Part shown: positions 24,257-35,319 of the stretch, one piece after another
Layout: every line of letters starts with the position of its first letter
Numbering within the stretch: the first letter of the stretch is position 1
From: Rhodocollybia butyracea
Lineage: Eukaryota; Basidiomycota; Agaricomycetes; Agaricales; Omphalotaceae
DNA length: 64,000 nucleotides
Assembly (NCBI GenBank): GCA_015501585.1
Contig: JADNRY010000244.1
Coordinates: 28,973 to 92,972 of the forward strand
Direction: 5' to 3'
The notes under the pieces: model-generated
The model's database searches: none
Seen by the model: only the letters and a program-made list of their open reading frames with translations
What the model was told of the DNA's origin: nothing
Position numbers and translations under genes: made by a program

Positions 24257-24520
24257 CGTTCAGCAGTCTGCCGACAGTCACGGTGGCCTCAATCATCAAT
24301 GGATTCTTGAGTTGTACATAGACTTTGCTGTCACGTTGAGTCATTTCATGGATTGATCTCGGTTCTCCCTTGGTATCAGAGCACCATTTCGTTCAGCAGT
24401 CTGCCGACAGTCGCGGTGGCCTCAACAGATTCTTGAGTGGATTCTTGGGTTGTAGACTTTCCTGTCATAATGTAGAGATATTCTAGGAATTGATCCTGGT
24501 TCTCCCTTGGTGTCGAATCA
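24257..24520. repeat. 133-bp-spaced direct repeat with a primer-binding-site-like motif
   Basis: A 37-bp stretch starting CGTTCAGCAGTCTGCCGACA occurs at 24257 and 24390. Each copy is followed by TCTTGAGT and later TTCTCCCTTGGT. The first unit carries TGGTATCAGAGC at 24371-24382, the classic initiator-tRNA primer-binding site of many LTR elements; the second reads TGGTGTCGAATC. This looks like a tandemly duplicated LTR-element leader remnant. No coding remnant is nearby. Confidence 0.45.
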
Positions 24521-24786
24521 AGGCTGCTGAAGTGTGCTCTTGCACCGCCACTGCACTGTTATCGAGATCGTTTTTATGTACGACCGCGACGCCGGCACCT
24601 GCACGACCCGGACCACCACCCTACCCCCCCGCCACCCAAAGCCCAGCCCCACCTCTAGAATATATCATGGTTTTCTCAATGTGTGCATCCTTTCGTTAGT
24701 GTTCTGTCGGGACAGCCTTTCATACTGGGATGCCAATATTGAAAACACAAGTGGCAGGAAAGTTGGCAGAAAGAAAAAAACACGGT
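24521..24786. other. Short intergenic stretch
   Basis: It is Pro-codon/C-rich around 24590-24660. No gene or repeat was assigned. Confidence 0.35.
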
Positions 24787-25562
24787 GCATATATTTTGCC
24801 GTGCACCCCATGCGTGGTGCGTGCTAGGTGCGTGCAATGCGTGCAACTGCGGTGCGTGGTGCGTGCAAGTGCGTGCGTATTGACGGGCCAAGCTACTCAG
24901 AGTACCAATTGTACCTATTCCACTTCATTGTTTGAAGTAGTAGTGTAGATATTATTATTTCTTCAACTCCGAGAAGCTGCATACACTTACAAGGCAGATA
25001 ACACTATATATTGTAAGTATCCATCTAAGTACTATTATTATAGTATAAACATAAATTGGCTTGCACGGGACACATAAGGTGCTACTTGTAAGGTGGGGGT
25101 TGGTATAGAGGTGTACCTGACAGGTAAGGATGTGCAGGTTGTGCTGAAGACCTGCAGCAATTTGCACGCACCTGCCATCACTTGCACGCACCCGCCATCA
25201 CAATCTGCACGCACCCTCGCATCATTTTGAGGGGTGCGTGCTGGTGCGTGCCGATGCGTGCAAGTGATGCCGTGCCAAGTGCGTGAGTGCGTGCGAGTGT
25301 TGCGTGATGTGTATAATGACTGTCCTAATTCTTTCTATACAAGGCTTGATATTAATAAAACTTGTGTAGAACTACCTTTAGGACCTTATCAACTGCAACA
25401 GGCTCGTTAATGTGAAGTAATTATTGCCAAGGAATACATATTTCTTGCTGAGTAGTAAGTGTATGATATACATACGCACGCACCGTGCAACACGCATCAG
25501 TATAGGTGCGTGCACGCACCAGCACGCACCACGCACCGGCTGCACGGCAAAATCACTTAGCC
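24787..25562. mobile_element. GTGCGTGC-rich non-autonomous element(s), copy 2, probably nested
   Basis: The left end reads TATATTTTGCCGTGCACCCC and the right end in reverse complement reads GTGATTTTGCCGTGCAGCC, each followed by clusters of GTGCGTGC facing inward. A second pair of opposed clusters lies at about 25155-25300 (GCACGCACC facing GGTGCGTGC), which suggests nesting. The share of terminal ATTTTGCCGTGCA and the dense sub-terminal motif resemble hAT-type MITEs, but no target duplication could be defined, so the boundaries are approximate. Confidence 0.5.
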
Positions 25563-25794
25563 CAAAAAAACTGTGATCTCCATCTGTGATATCCGTCCCT
25601 TGAAGATCGTATCCTGTCATTCACCACGAACTCCGAGTCAAAGTAGAAGAGACATGTTGGAATGTCTTCACGAGAGGTCACTGACTCACTGCAAGTCACT
25701 GGAAGCCAAGCGGAATCGCGCCCGGGAAGAATATTGCATCTAAAACAAAGTTTGATAGATTGGATTATTACAGGTATTGCCATTGTATATCCGA

Positions 25795-28570
25795 GTCATC
25801 CTGTGGCGGATTTTCCCCGGTTTACTAATGCAAGAGCTCGAGATGGACGTCGGACGGCTGCAGATTGTCCGGAGAGCTAGGACCCGAGTCAAGCACGAGC
25901 CCATCCTGACCCACGGCATGAGCCATAGCCCGAGCCCAGTACGAGCCACATTCCGAGCCCAATATGAGCCTTGGTACAGGCGGTGTCAAACAAGGTTTCC
26001 AGGCTTCGTTAGGCATCCTGAGAAGGTTTGGTAGGTAGCGAGTTTGGATTTGGTGTCTAATTTAAGTCAACGAGAATTTAAATAAACGAAAATAAAGCTA
26101 AAAATGAATTCATTGGAAAGCTGGGAGTATTAAAGACACAGCGAGAACAAATTGGATGTCCAGGTATAAAGGAATAACTCTGCAAGTGGGCGTCGAGTAG
26201 GAAGGTAGCTCGGGACCTGGCTCAGCTCTGACTTGGCCCAGGTTCGTGATCTGACCCGGGCCTTGACTCGGCAAGGGTTCGGGTCTGACTCGGCATAGGC
26301 TCGGGATCTCGACGATTGTCAGTCAACCTGGGCCGATGCCGCCCCAGCAGTAAGCGCGCGCTTACCCAGTGAGTGGACCTTTTTCTTGTCAAAGCTCTTT
26401 CACGGCAAACGAGGCGTCTGAGATCTGAGGCCTGAGGACCGATGGAGGTGGGCTGAGGAACAAAATGAGATAAAGTTCGGGGCAAGTACCTGCGCACATA
26501 TCCCTGAAATGCTAACGTGCATTCTAGCAGAACAAAGGACAATGTTACTTTTGCTTTGGCCGACGATCCATTGTGTTTTGCTGCTTTGTTTAGGTTGCTA
26601 CCCCGACAATGGGCCACAAGTCACGGTCACGGTTCGCAGTGGTCTTCTTTCAACCTCGTCCTTCGGACCTTTGACCTTTAGCACATAACATGGCCTCAAA
26701 CAAGAGTCAAAGGGTACCAATCCCTCTTTTGCCTCCCGGCGCGACAAAAGACAACAGCCACAGTACTCCGCAACTACCCCCTGGGCGACAATCTACTGAA
26801 AATGGCGCAACGATGTGCCGCTACGGTCCAGAGCAACCAACATGATTCATTCCACTACTTCACAAAATCCTTTATTTGCTTCGCCGGATCCCGGAGCCGT
26901 TCGGTTCCTGTCAGGCGGTGTGGGATGAGTCTGGTGTCTGCCGCAGTGCATGCCTCAATGCGACAATTCCCGCCATCGCTGTCGATCGTTTGCGCGCCTT
27001 TGCCCTTGCTCTGCCCATGTCATTCCCGGCTTCGATGTCCATGCCGCGGCAATAGGCGTCGGGTTCCGGTCGGGCGAACATCTCTGCCGTTCCATCGACA
27101 ACCACGCCATCCACGCGTTCTATATTCACTCCCTCGCCCCTCATTCGTCTTTACACCAGTATCGTTATCGTTCCCGCAGCCCCAAAACTTAAGGCTACAC
27201 GCTAATTCTCAACGCTCTACCAAGAAAGAGTAAATCGAGCGTCAGTACTCAGTACTCAGCTCTCATACCTCTAGAAACGGCACGAACACACAAACATCCG
27301 TACCATCCACATTGCCAATTATCCTCTGCTAGACCCTCCACTCGTTCCTGGTTCTCCCTCCATATCATTGCTCCTCTCCTCTTCTCAATGTCCATCGCCA
27401 TCTCCGACTTCGCCCACGCCTACGAAATGAACGATGACACACTCTATATCCTCCAATTCCCTTTCTCTGTGCATGTCATTGCTTTTGGCATCTATCCCTG
27501 CTGGTCGGAGTCCTAGTGGTAGCAGCATTCAACCTCACTAATGCAGATTCGCAGAGATGGGTCCACTTCTTCACCCTCGTATCCTGCGGTTCCCTAGCCC
27601 CATGTCCCACAGCACTATCTCCACCCCCCATTGGACGCGCCCCATTCAAATTCCTCTCTCCCGCTCAACATCCTCTCGCTCGACCTACTCAGCCTCAAAC
27701 GAGATCTCTGGCATCCACACCGCAGTGGCTTGTACTATGTTGACTGAAATCACCCACCAGCAGCTGTCGTACAAAAATGAAGTCTCCAAAGTCGTGGGTA
27801 AGAAAAGAAAGAGAAAGAGAGACGCCGAAGATATCGATAACAAGTTGGAGGGTTCTAGTACTTTTTCAGTCCCCTCTTTCGATGGCAGTAGCAGCACGTC
27901 TCCCATAGTAATCCGCTTGAGTTCAAGTTCGCCAGTGTTACCTACAGGTGAGTTTTTGTCCGATCCTTTTTTGCTTACTAGCAGTGATTTTCTTTTCTGT
28001 GATATACTTTACTCCCCGCCTCCGCATCTCATGCACCCCCGACCCCCCTTGAACTCGCTGTCATCCTCGAGTCCCACTGTTCCCCTCTGCACCTCCTCCA
28101 TCTCTCAACCTCCCAAATCCCGCACCCGATACTCCGCTCACAGTCGCCTCCCTAATCCACCTCACTAACAACGTCCACGCCCAGCCAACCCTCATCCCAA
28201 CGCCTCCACCATGACCTCCGCACCCTCGAAGCTCTCTAAGCTCGCGAACGCGTACGCAAGATGGGATTCGAACACAAGTGGTTGGTATGGGAAGATTCAG
28301 GGAGGTTTGTTGATCCTTGTTAAGAATAAGGAGTGGGGATACCCTTGTGAGAATAGCGTTCTCTATCCTTGTGACGAGTCAATTTCGAGTTTGAGCTCGA
28401 GTGGTGTTCTACACCTTTAGTGACGGCTCAATGGTAGTGGTATAGTATTGTTTACTGTTTGCCTTCAAAATGGGCGTATTTCTAAATAATGCATAAGTAG
28501 CGTGTATCGTACTTATGATGTGTATCGCTTAATTGTAATAGGATATGGGGAATATCGATCTTATTTCTCC
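25795..28570 (+). repeat. Repeat family A, copy A2, interrupted by a 444-bp insertion
   Basis: The head starts near GCGGATTTTCCCCGGTTTAC and is split by an insertion at 25870-26313. The TAAGCGCGCGCTTA palindrome is at about 26352. A good Met context (26690, ATGGCCTCAAACAAGAGTCA) gives MASNKSQRVPIPLLPPGATK. The Lys/Arg-rich peptide KVVGKKRKRKRDAED is at about 27789-27830 and is followed by the conserved donor (GTGAGTTTTTG, about 27950) and a 3' part with an ARWDSNTSGW variant. It is the longest and probably least-shortened copy, but reading frames still change, so I do not give a protein. Confidence 0.6.
25870..26313. mobile_element. 444-bp insertion in repeat A2, hAT-MITE-like
   Basis: The flanks GATTGTC (25863-25869) and GATTGTC (26314-26320) look like a target-site duplication; the uninterrupted site in A1 reads GGATGATTGTCAATG (about 9541). 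The insert carries many CCGAGCC/CCGAGTC motifs near both ends in opposed orientation (ACCCGAGTC on the left, CTCGG(G/C) on the right). Terminal inverted repeats are imperfect, so classification rests on the duplication and architecture. Confidence 0.55.
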
Positions 28571-28831
28571 CCTCTTTTAATCAACTGAGTTCAAAGATCT
28601 TCGTGCGGGGCCCATTGAATAGTTGTACCATAGGATATAAGGCCTTACCTCTAAGGCCAAGTAGTGTAGGGAATCCCAATCAAAGGAAACTTCCGTTCTG
28701 AATGCATGAGCTATGGTGTTTTCCTTGTTGGTAACCCATACAGACGACATACTAGTTCTCTTTGGATCTAAAAAAAAGGTTATTTATTGGTGGATATGCT
28801 TTCGTACAATTCATTTGCGCAATTTGTGCAA
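28571..28831. other. Intergenic spacer, nothing recognised
   Basis: A short AT-rich spacer between repeat A2 and the end of the methyltransferase pseudogene. Confidence 0.4.
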
Positions 28832-29810
28832 TCAAATAAATGGCTTCTGGCCGTAAACAACAGTCCAACGCCATAGGCACTCTTTCGACAGTGTATCCCA
28901 CTCCTTGTCCATCCCTCTCAATACACCATCGAATTCACCTTCCGACATCCCTGTCGCAGACAAGCTTTGTTTCAGCTATACCGCCGCAACCATAACAAGT
29001 CTCTTAAGACCCTCGTGTTCCATATCCGTATTCTGCATATCCAGCCTCGGAAGAGCAACGGTCCGTTTTTGCACATTGATAAAACCCGTCTTTACCAGAT
29101 GCTGATCAATGGTCCTATGTAAATCCAACTCGAGTCCCCTGCTGGCACACACTGCGACCAATGCATCCACATAGCGCTTCATATTTGAACCACTGTAGGC
29201 TGGAGTCTCAGGAACTCTCTCCAAAAGTTGAATCAACCCTCCCGGTTTCACAACACGATATAATTCGCTCAATGCCGCTCCCCATTGTTCAGATGTAAGT
29301 GCACTGCTGACTAGTCGTTGATTTACTACCAGTCCACATTTCTGGGAGATTTGTGACACTGTGTACCGCGAAGCTTACATTTCCTGGATGCTCAATGGGG
29401 AGGAGCTGTTGATTAATATTGATGCCGGTGAGGGTGACGTTTGGGGGAACTTTACCAGTAAGGTTGAGCAACCAAATACCTTGGGGAAAATCAGTTCCAT
29501 TTTAAACATTCAAGACAGCCAACTCAGAACAGTTCCCGTTGCACTTTCAAGGACTTCGTCTCCGGGACCAAGTGTGGTTGGGGCATCAATGAGCCGTCCC
29601 TCATATACAACTTTCGTCAAATATTGACTCTGGAAATCGAGTCTAACAGGAAATCAGTCTGGCGGTTCCAGACTGCAGTAGAGATGCATAACTTTCTTGC
29701 TCATCCGCTGCAGAAGGGAAGATATAGTGGGATACAAATGGACGCCCCTCCGAGTCCTGTGGAGAGTTTTTAGCCATTGCTGACAGAGAATATCCTTGAG
29801 GCTTTGGCAT
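28832..29810 (-). pseudogene. SAM-dependent methyltransferase pseudogene (agaricomycete class I type)
   Basis: Reading the minus strand: MPKPQGYSLSAM near 29810; a LTKVVYEGRLIDAP segment; GDEVLESATGT, the position of SAM-binding motif I (usually a G-x-G-x-G-like DSGTGTG); GIWLLNLTGKVPPNVTLTGI; NVSFAVHSVTNLPEMW; VVNQRLVSSALTSEQW; ALSELYRVVKPGGLIQLLE (post-I/motif III region); then a C-terminus ending YGQKPFI with TGA at 28832-28834. At least three joints are out of frame and cannot be repaired by GT-AG introns, and a TAG at 28976-28978 interrupts the last segment, so the gene is dead. Methyltransferases of this family often sit in secondary-metabolite loci. It lies 1.6 kb from the terpene synthase on the same strand. 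Confidence 0.7.
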
Positions 29811-31401
29811 TTTTAAATGCAAAACAGAAGCCTTATCCGGCGTTGCAGTGGAATTAACATCATATAATAGAGTGCGCACCTATTTGTCCGGTCTTTTAGT
29901 TTCTCCGGGGACAACAGGTCTTTTGATTTCACCGGGGGGCAAGGATCGGTCAGCGTCCTACTGCCATTAATACAGTGGTCATGCAGGGGAAAAGCAGTTG
30001 ATTTTTTGATGATGTTATGTGAATTTCCCGCTTCAAAAGATACAGTTCATTTGTGTCTACATCTTCCGTTGAGCCAAGTAGTGCTCAATGGACACTAGAC
30101 AGGGATCAATGGTTTTTTGAGTGTCAGTACTATTGCATCCATGACTCTATAGCACCTAAATCTTTCCCACTAAAGACTTGGTTTCTTACTTATCAAGGGA
30201 GCAGCATGATGCTGTTGGAGATGTTATCAGCTGAGCAATTGATTTGCCTGCTGATATTTCTTCATCTGTTTGGGATGTTTATTCTCCCCCGTTATGTATG
30301 GCAGTGCGGAGCTTATCAGTTTTACTTAGTGTTTTATTCTATATTTCTCTGTATGTGTATCTTATTTAAAGTAGCCTACAATATGATTTTTCCCTGCACA
30401 TTTGCTAGGGCCACACAGCTATAGATTGGAGTGAACCTTAACCTTATTTGGCAACTTATTGGGTTCAAATTCCTGCAACATAGTCTCTAACTTTTAGTAA
30501 ACAGCACACTGAGTATTTATCAAGAAAATATGTAGCCAGATATCAAATTTCCTGAAAATTTACTGTCGATAAATGGTTATTTCTGCGGCCTGCCATTTTA
30601 CTCATCCAAGAGGGGATGAAGCTGAAAGGATTCATTGGTAATGTAACCATTGTTGTAGATAATGATGCCGTACAGCTCCGGAGATTGGACCCCTTGATCG
30701 GAGTCTTTGTATGTCTGTATGTACTTAGTGCAGCCACGCTTTTCATGTACTTACCAAGTACTTACCAATCTTCATCTTAGTAACCCCCCGGTACCAATCA
30801 AAACGTCAGGGAGAAAGAACAAGGATGTACATATTTTTTATTTCCTATGAGGCTACAGTAAATACAATTAAGTGATACAGATTAAAGTATGGATTCAAGT
30901 TCTCACTATGGGCAAGGACTGGACCAGTGCAATTGATTTCCCATTGCCATTAATTGCGAGTGTGGGCCATATGGCTTATTAGTGGTATAGCATTTTCAGA
31001 CTTCAATTGAGCTTGCACTCGTGCGTAGATGCGCATGAAGCTCGACAGCATTAGTTTGTTTACCATTTATTTTGTGTGTGTATAGATAGTTGCGTAGTTG
31101 TAATTACTGTGGCCTTACTATAGAATATAGAGAATAAGTATACCTATGCCATTAAAGTTTCAAGGCCTCGGGAGAAGATAGATTTCAAGTATCTGCACTC
31201 ATAAACTCTGAAATGATAAAGTGTGCACATTCTAATGGAACAAAGGACAAGGTTACCTTTGGCTGACGGTCCATCGTTTCTGGCCTAAATCTCAGGTAGA
31301 TCATGTACTTATTGTATCCTATCATTATTGCATTGTATCGGCATATAAACTGCCATGGATTTAGTGCTCCCTTTAAGTTGTGTACTGTTCCCTATAATTT
31401 G
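29811..31401. other. Intergenic stretch, head fragment of repeat A at 31190-31275
   Basis: A 123-codon open frame at 30053-30424 (+) with hydrophobic C-terminal stretches has no recognised family. At 31190-31275 a fragment of the repeat A head occurs (CTCTGAAATGATAAAG, GAACAAAGGACAAGGTTACC, TTTGGCTGACGGTCCAT). Nothing else is supported. Confidence 0.4.
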
Positions 31402-32979
31402 TTATTCAATTACCGTAGTGGAATGCTTATCTGTTAAGGCTTCAGGATAGTAAGCTGGGACATTTGCCTTTTGCACTGGAAATGGAACCCCATCAACCAA
31501 CTTGTCAAATTCCAGGTCAGCAAACGGCGCAGGTTCAATTATATCTCCTTGCCCTTCCATATTGATGGTCATTCGGGGAGCTGGAAGACCAGGAAAATTA
31601 TATCGTGCAGTCTGCGGTGAAAGGTCAGAACGAAGGTTGATCATTATCTGAAGGCATACCAGCTGGCCCCACCCTAAAAACCAATATCCTGTCAGTTGTG
31701 TATACAAGCCGTCACCACAGCATGTGCATGAAGACTTACAAGAATTCCCGCTCACGGCGTAGGGAAGAGCCATCATCCATTGCTTCATATCGCTGCTCAA
31801 TGTGGGATCAGCGAGAGCTTGATTGATTGACTCCGTGAACTGCCTTGTCCTCTGAACTATGATATCGGATATCTTGTCCAAGGCCTGCTCTTCTGTCGAT
31901 GCCAGGCCATACTTCCTTATCATACTTACTCCATTCAGTTCTTCACGATTATCCATCTTATCTTTAGGGAAGGAGACAATATCTTCAGAATTCCTACCTG
32001 TGAGCCAAGTTCCTGACTTCCAGTAATGCTACTAACCATTAACTAGAAAGCAGGTGACTATTATATTAGTTAGTAAAATCCTTAAACTTGATTTGATATT
32101 TTTCCCACCTGCTGCACTATCTTCGGCCTTCCTCACAGCCGGGTGAGTAAGGTCCTCATCAGTAACACGGCACTCCATCGCATAACGCGAGAAGGCCCAT
32201 ACCCAGTTCTGATGAGAAGGTACAGTTAGAGTAGCTCGCTTGAGTTAGATAAATGACAGACTGCTCCACAATCGTGGTGCCTGTGTATAAGCCATCCATC
32301 AAAGCTGTCGGGAATGGGTTGGCCATGCGAACTGGTGATACATTAGGAATTTCACGGAAATGCATACATTAGCTTACATATACCATTCTTTCACTGTACA
32401 AGTCATTTGATCAAACTCTACGGCAGTGCAGCCTCGCTGAATGCCACGCCAAATGTCGTCAGTAACCACTTCCCAATAAAGGTCTGGGTTGGGTTTCTAT
32501 TGTTTGTTCAGCAGTGGCGCAATTGCGAGTGCCGCAAGAGATCACCTTGTTGCCGTAGATGACTTGCAAAAGGTCTGGCATGCTCTTGAATGTAGCCTGT
32601 TAATTGATTAAGGTGGTTCAAGAAGTCGAAAGGTAACAGTCCTGCAGATTACTTACTTTAACTTCGACCATATCATCAAGCAAGAAAGCCCAAGTTACTG
32701 CCCTGGCTGCAAACACCAGCTTTTCCCAGTGCTCTGTATCTGGTACTGCTATCATATGCAGGTGTGACTTGAGGATGTGTCCCAGTAATGACTTGGTGTT
32801 AAGGACTGACTTTTAGCAACATAATCTGCAAGAATACTGCGACAAAAATGTTGTCGGGCAGCCTCAGTTTCGAAAGGCCAACGCTTGAGAAAATATTCTT
32901 CGCTATCTTTGAGAAGCTCCGACCTCCGAGGATGCTGTCGTGCTGGAGGAAAGACGGATTTGCCTAAGAAAATCGACAT
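31402..32979 (-). CDS. Class I terpene synthase (sesquiterpene-synthase type), 362 aa, ten exons
   Basis: Exons, in minus-strand order: 32811-32979, 32657-32748, 32546-32596, 32378-32496, 32262-32331, 32109-32208, 32037-32057, 31740-31982, 31660-31673, 31402-31611. All introns are GT-AG and 46-66 bp. The total is 1089 nt without a stop. The Asp-rich metal-binding motif is LLDDMVE (DDMVE at residues 81-85). The second metal motif is VNDIVSFPKD (N207, S211, D215), with Asp where Glu is more usual. GNSWWGQLTARY near 286-297 supplies the C-terminal RY pair. The family ionises and cyclises farnesyl (or similar) diphosphate with Mg2+ in the cytosol; the product cannot be inferred. Two micro-exons (21 and 14 nt) were placed by phase and motif; the fragment at 50-465 has the same 243-nt and 14-nt exons, which supports the model. 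The start is the first Met before the conserved PRRSELLKDSEEYFLKRWPF segment. The neighbouring methyltransferase is a pseudogene. Confidence 0.85.
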
Positions 32980-33430
32980 ATGAAATATCTTAGTGTCGAT
33001 GTACTACTGTGCAAAGTGGGGGGTTATATTGTGTGGAACTTGTTGCCAGACATTCCAGATTATAAGTGATTTTCAATTAATAAAAACATCAACATCGCCA
33101 AAGCAGACAGCTACCAATTAATGTCTGGGGGCATGATAGAACCCTCGTAGAAATAGTATGTTAGGTAAATGGACTTGGCGTGTTGACTTGACGGCGTTGA
33201 CATAATACAACGGGTGGAATACAGATCAAGAGGAGGTGCTAATCAGAACAGGATCAGCGGTGTTAACCATGATATTTGTTGGAATACCTCGGACATGATA
33301 GAACCCTCCTAGAAATAGTAGGAAAACGGACCTCAGGCTGGCGTGTTGACTTGGTGTTGACGTAATACATAACAATGATATTTGTCGAAATACCTCCAAG
33401 GCTCCGCTGTCACTGACACACCTGGCTGTT
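32980..33430. repeat. Terpene synthase upstream region with a 162-bp-spaced imperfect tandem duplication
   Basis: CATGATAGAACCCTC(G/C)TAGA followed by AATAGTA occurs at 33132 and 33294. GCGTGTTGACTTG and ATGATATTTGT(T/C)G(G/A)AATACCTC each recur in the same order downstream of both. The duplication lies 150-420 bp upstream of the terpene synthase start and might hold promoter elements, but no specific site was recognised. Confidence 0.6.
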
Positions 33431-34370
33431 CCCATCAATTAGTTGCTGGTAAGAAGAGAAAAAGAAAGAAAGAGGCCGAGGAGAAGACGTTTGAACTCCG
33501 ACTTTCGGCGGTGGCAGCAGCGCATCTCCCTTAGTAATTCGCTCCCGTTTGAACTCATCGGCACCCCATACCCAGTGTATTACCCACGCAGGCGAGTACT
33601 CACGCAACCCATTGTATCATGCCCACATATCTCATCAAAATTGACCAAAACAAATGCTTTGTAAATTGTAGCGCCCAGTCCCGCCGCTCATTCGCCTGCA
33701 ATCACCACACCTCCATATCCTATAACCCACCCTCGATGCATCCGATCCTGCGCCCACAGTAGCATCCATAATCCACCTCGCCAACATCCGCCGCGGACAG
33801 CAAACCCTCACCGCCTAACGCCTCCGAAATGAACAACGCACTCACGAAGCCCTAGAAGCCCGAGAACGTGCGCAAGATGGGGTTTGAACATAAATGGTTG
33901 GTATCAGTCTTCAGTCTTCAAAGTTCAGACAAGTTTGTTAATCCTAATGAATAGCGACCCTCCGAGAAGTCGGGTTTTGTGCCTATTGGTGTTACTACAA
34001 CTTTGGTAATGAGGAAAGAGCCGTTGAAGGAGTTATGACCAGGGCCATGGAGTGCATGGTAGGATTTGAGGGATTTGATGCGCCTGATGAATTGGGGTGG
34101 ATAGGAATGGGGGAGCACCATTCCGGAATCCGACCGATGATGCTGTAGCCATTGATTTTAGACAGTTTCTCGTCGATGAGCCAAGGTTGGAAATTGTCGC
34201 CTTATAATAGTATAGTATTCTAATCTGTTTCCTTCAAAATGAATATTTCCATCGATGTATAAGTGTACCAGTAGAGTCGCATAGCTGTTTATGTAGAGCC
34301 TGTATCCGTACTTTTAATATGTGTCATGACTGTAACCATATAGAATAAGTATACACTTATCCTTGCTTCC
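33430..34370 (+). repeat. Repeat family A, copy A3 (3' half only)
   Basis: It begins abruptly at the Lys/Arg-rich peptide (VAGKKRKRKKEAEE, about 33440-33480), keeps the CAG/GCGAGTACTCACGCA donor region (about 33591) and the RKMGFEHKWLVS segment (about 33870), and ends with a CCTGTATCCGTACTTTTAAT tail. The 5' half is missing. Confidence 0.55.
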
Positions 34371-35319
34371 ATTTTTTAATTAAGGGAATCTAGACCCCAG
34401 AAATTGAGTTGATCCAGCGGTGTGGGACCTCATATATATGTGGGCAGGAGAATGAGATTGGTTTGATCCAAGGTTACATTCTCGTGCCCAAGCCTGTCTT
34501 GTTCTGGCTGAACAGGCGAGGAGGCTCTCTTTCACTACCCGGACTCAGGACCTTTATTCTAGGTTATTACAAACTTGAAAAAGTAACAAGTGCTGCAGAG
34601 CCTGACAACCGATAGGTATACCTTTCCTTGAATCACCATGAGACCCGTATGCCATTGTCCCAGAATCACCACTCTCTAACCAGGTCTCTAACCCGCCTCA
34701 TCCAAAATTCATATCGGTTCATAAACTTCCGCGTCGACCTCTCGCCAATTAAACTTGTGAGCTCCTGACCGTATACAGACTCTGCCGATGGCTACTAGCG
34801 TCGCTGCAGACAGTTCTGAACCAGGCTTGAACCACCGTGACTTGACCATCCTAGATTCCTATCAGATATGGTCTACTAGGATGAGAAGAGCCTTAGTACG
34901 GTGAAAGTGTTGCAGGTCAGGTATTTACCTGGAGTCACTTTCAGCGTGTTTAAGACATCCTAGTAAAGCCATCCAATACCTACTGCTTGGTCAGTGGTTT
35001 GATGTGGCAATCTGATCTTCAAGGTATGTATTTTGGGTTTGTATGAAGATAAAAATATCAACTCGATTCAGGACCTAGTATTCATAAAATTGATGAATTA
35101 TCAGTGAATTATAATAGTCCTCACAGCAGCATATATACAGATACAGTCGATCTACAAAGCCTGCAGTAAAGTCAAGAGGTGGTTCAAGTGCCCTGTTCAT
35201 ATACAATTTCTCCATGATTAAGGCAAGTACTGCCAGGTAGCTAACAGAATTTTCTTCAATTGTGCAGATTTGACTGATGACCGGTGCATAAAGTACTCGG
35301 TTGTTCTCAACTTAAGCCG
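34371..35319. other. Intergenic stretch, no gene seen
   Basis: Only short open frames without domains are present. Nothing else is recognised. Confidence 0.4.

Noticed and set aside
25120..25300. CRISPR-like short repeats
   Set aside because: The GTGCGTGC words are irregularly spaced, inverted and within a eukaryotic transposon-like region; CRISPR arrays are not expected here.
26802..27233. 143-codon Arg/Ser-rich frame in repeat A2
   Set aside because: It is in a different frame from the conserved peptides of the A family and is composition-driven; no conserved counterpart in other copies.
30461..30480. tRNA B-box-like GGTTCAAATTCC
   Set aside because: No A-box or cloverleaf could be folded around it.
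31998..32108. Single 111-bp intron in the terpene synthase between exons 6 and 8
   Set aside because: It would delete the metal-binding Asn; a 21-nt exon at 32037-32057 flanked by GT-AG introns of 51 and 54 bp restores the VND motif in frame.
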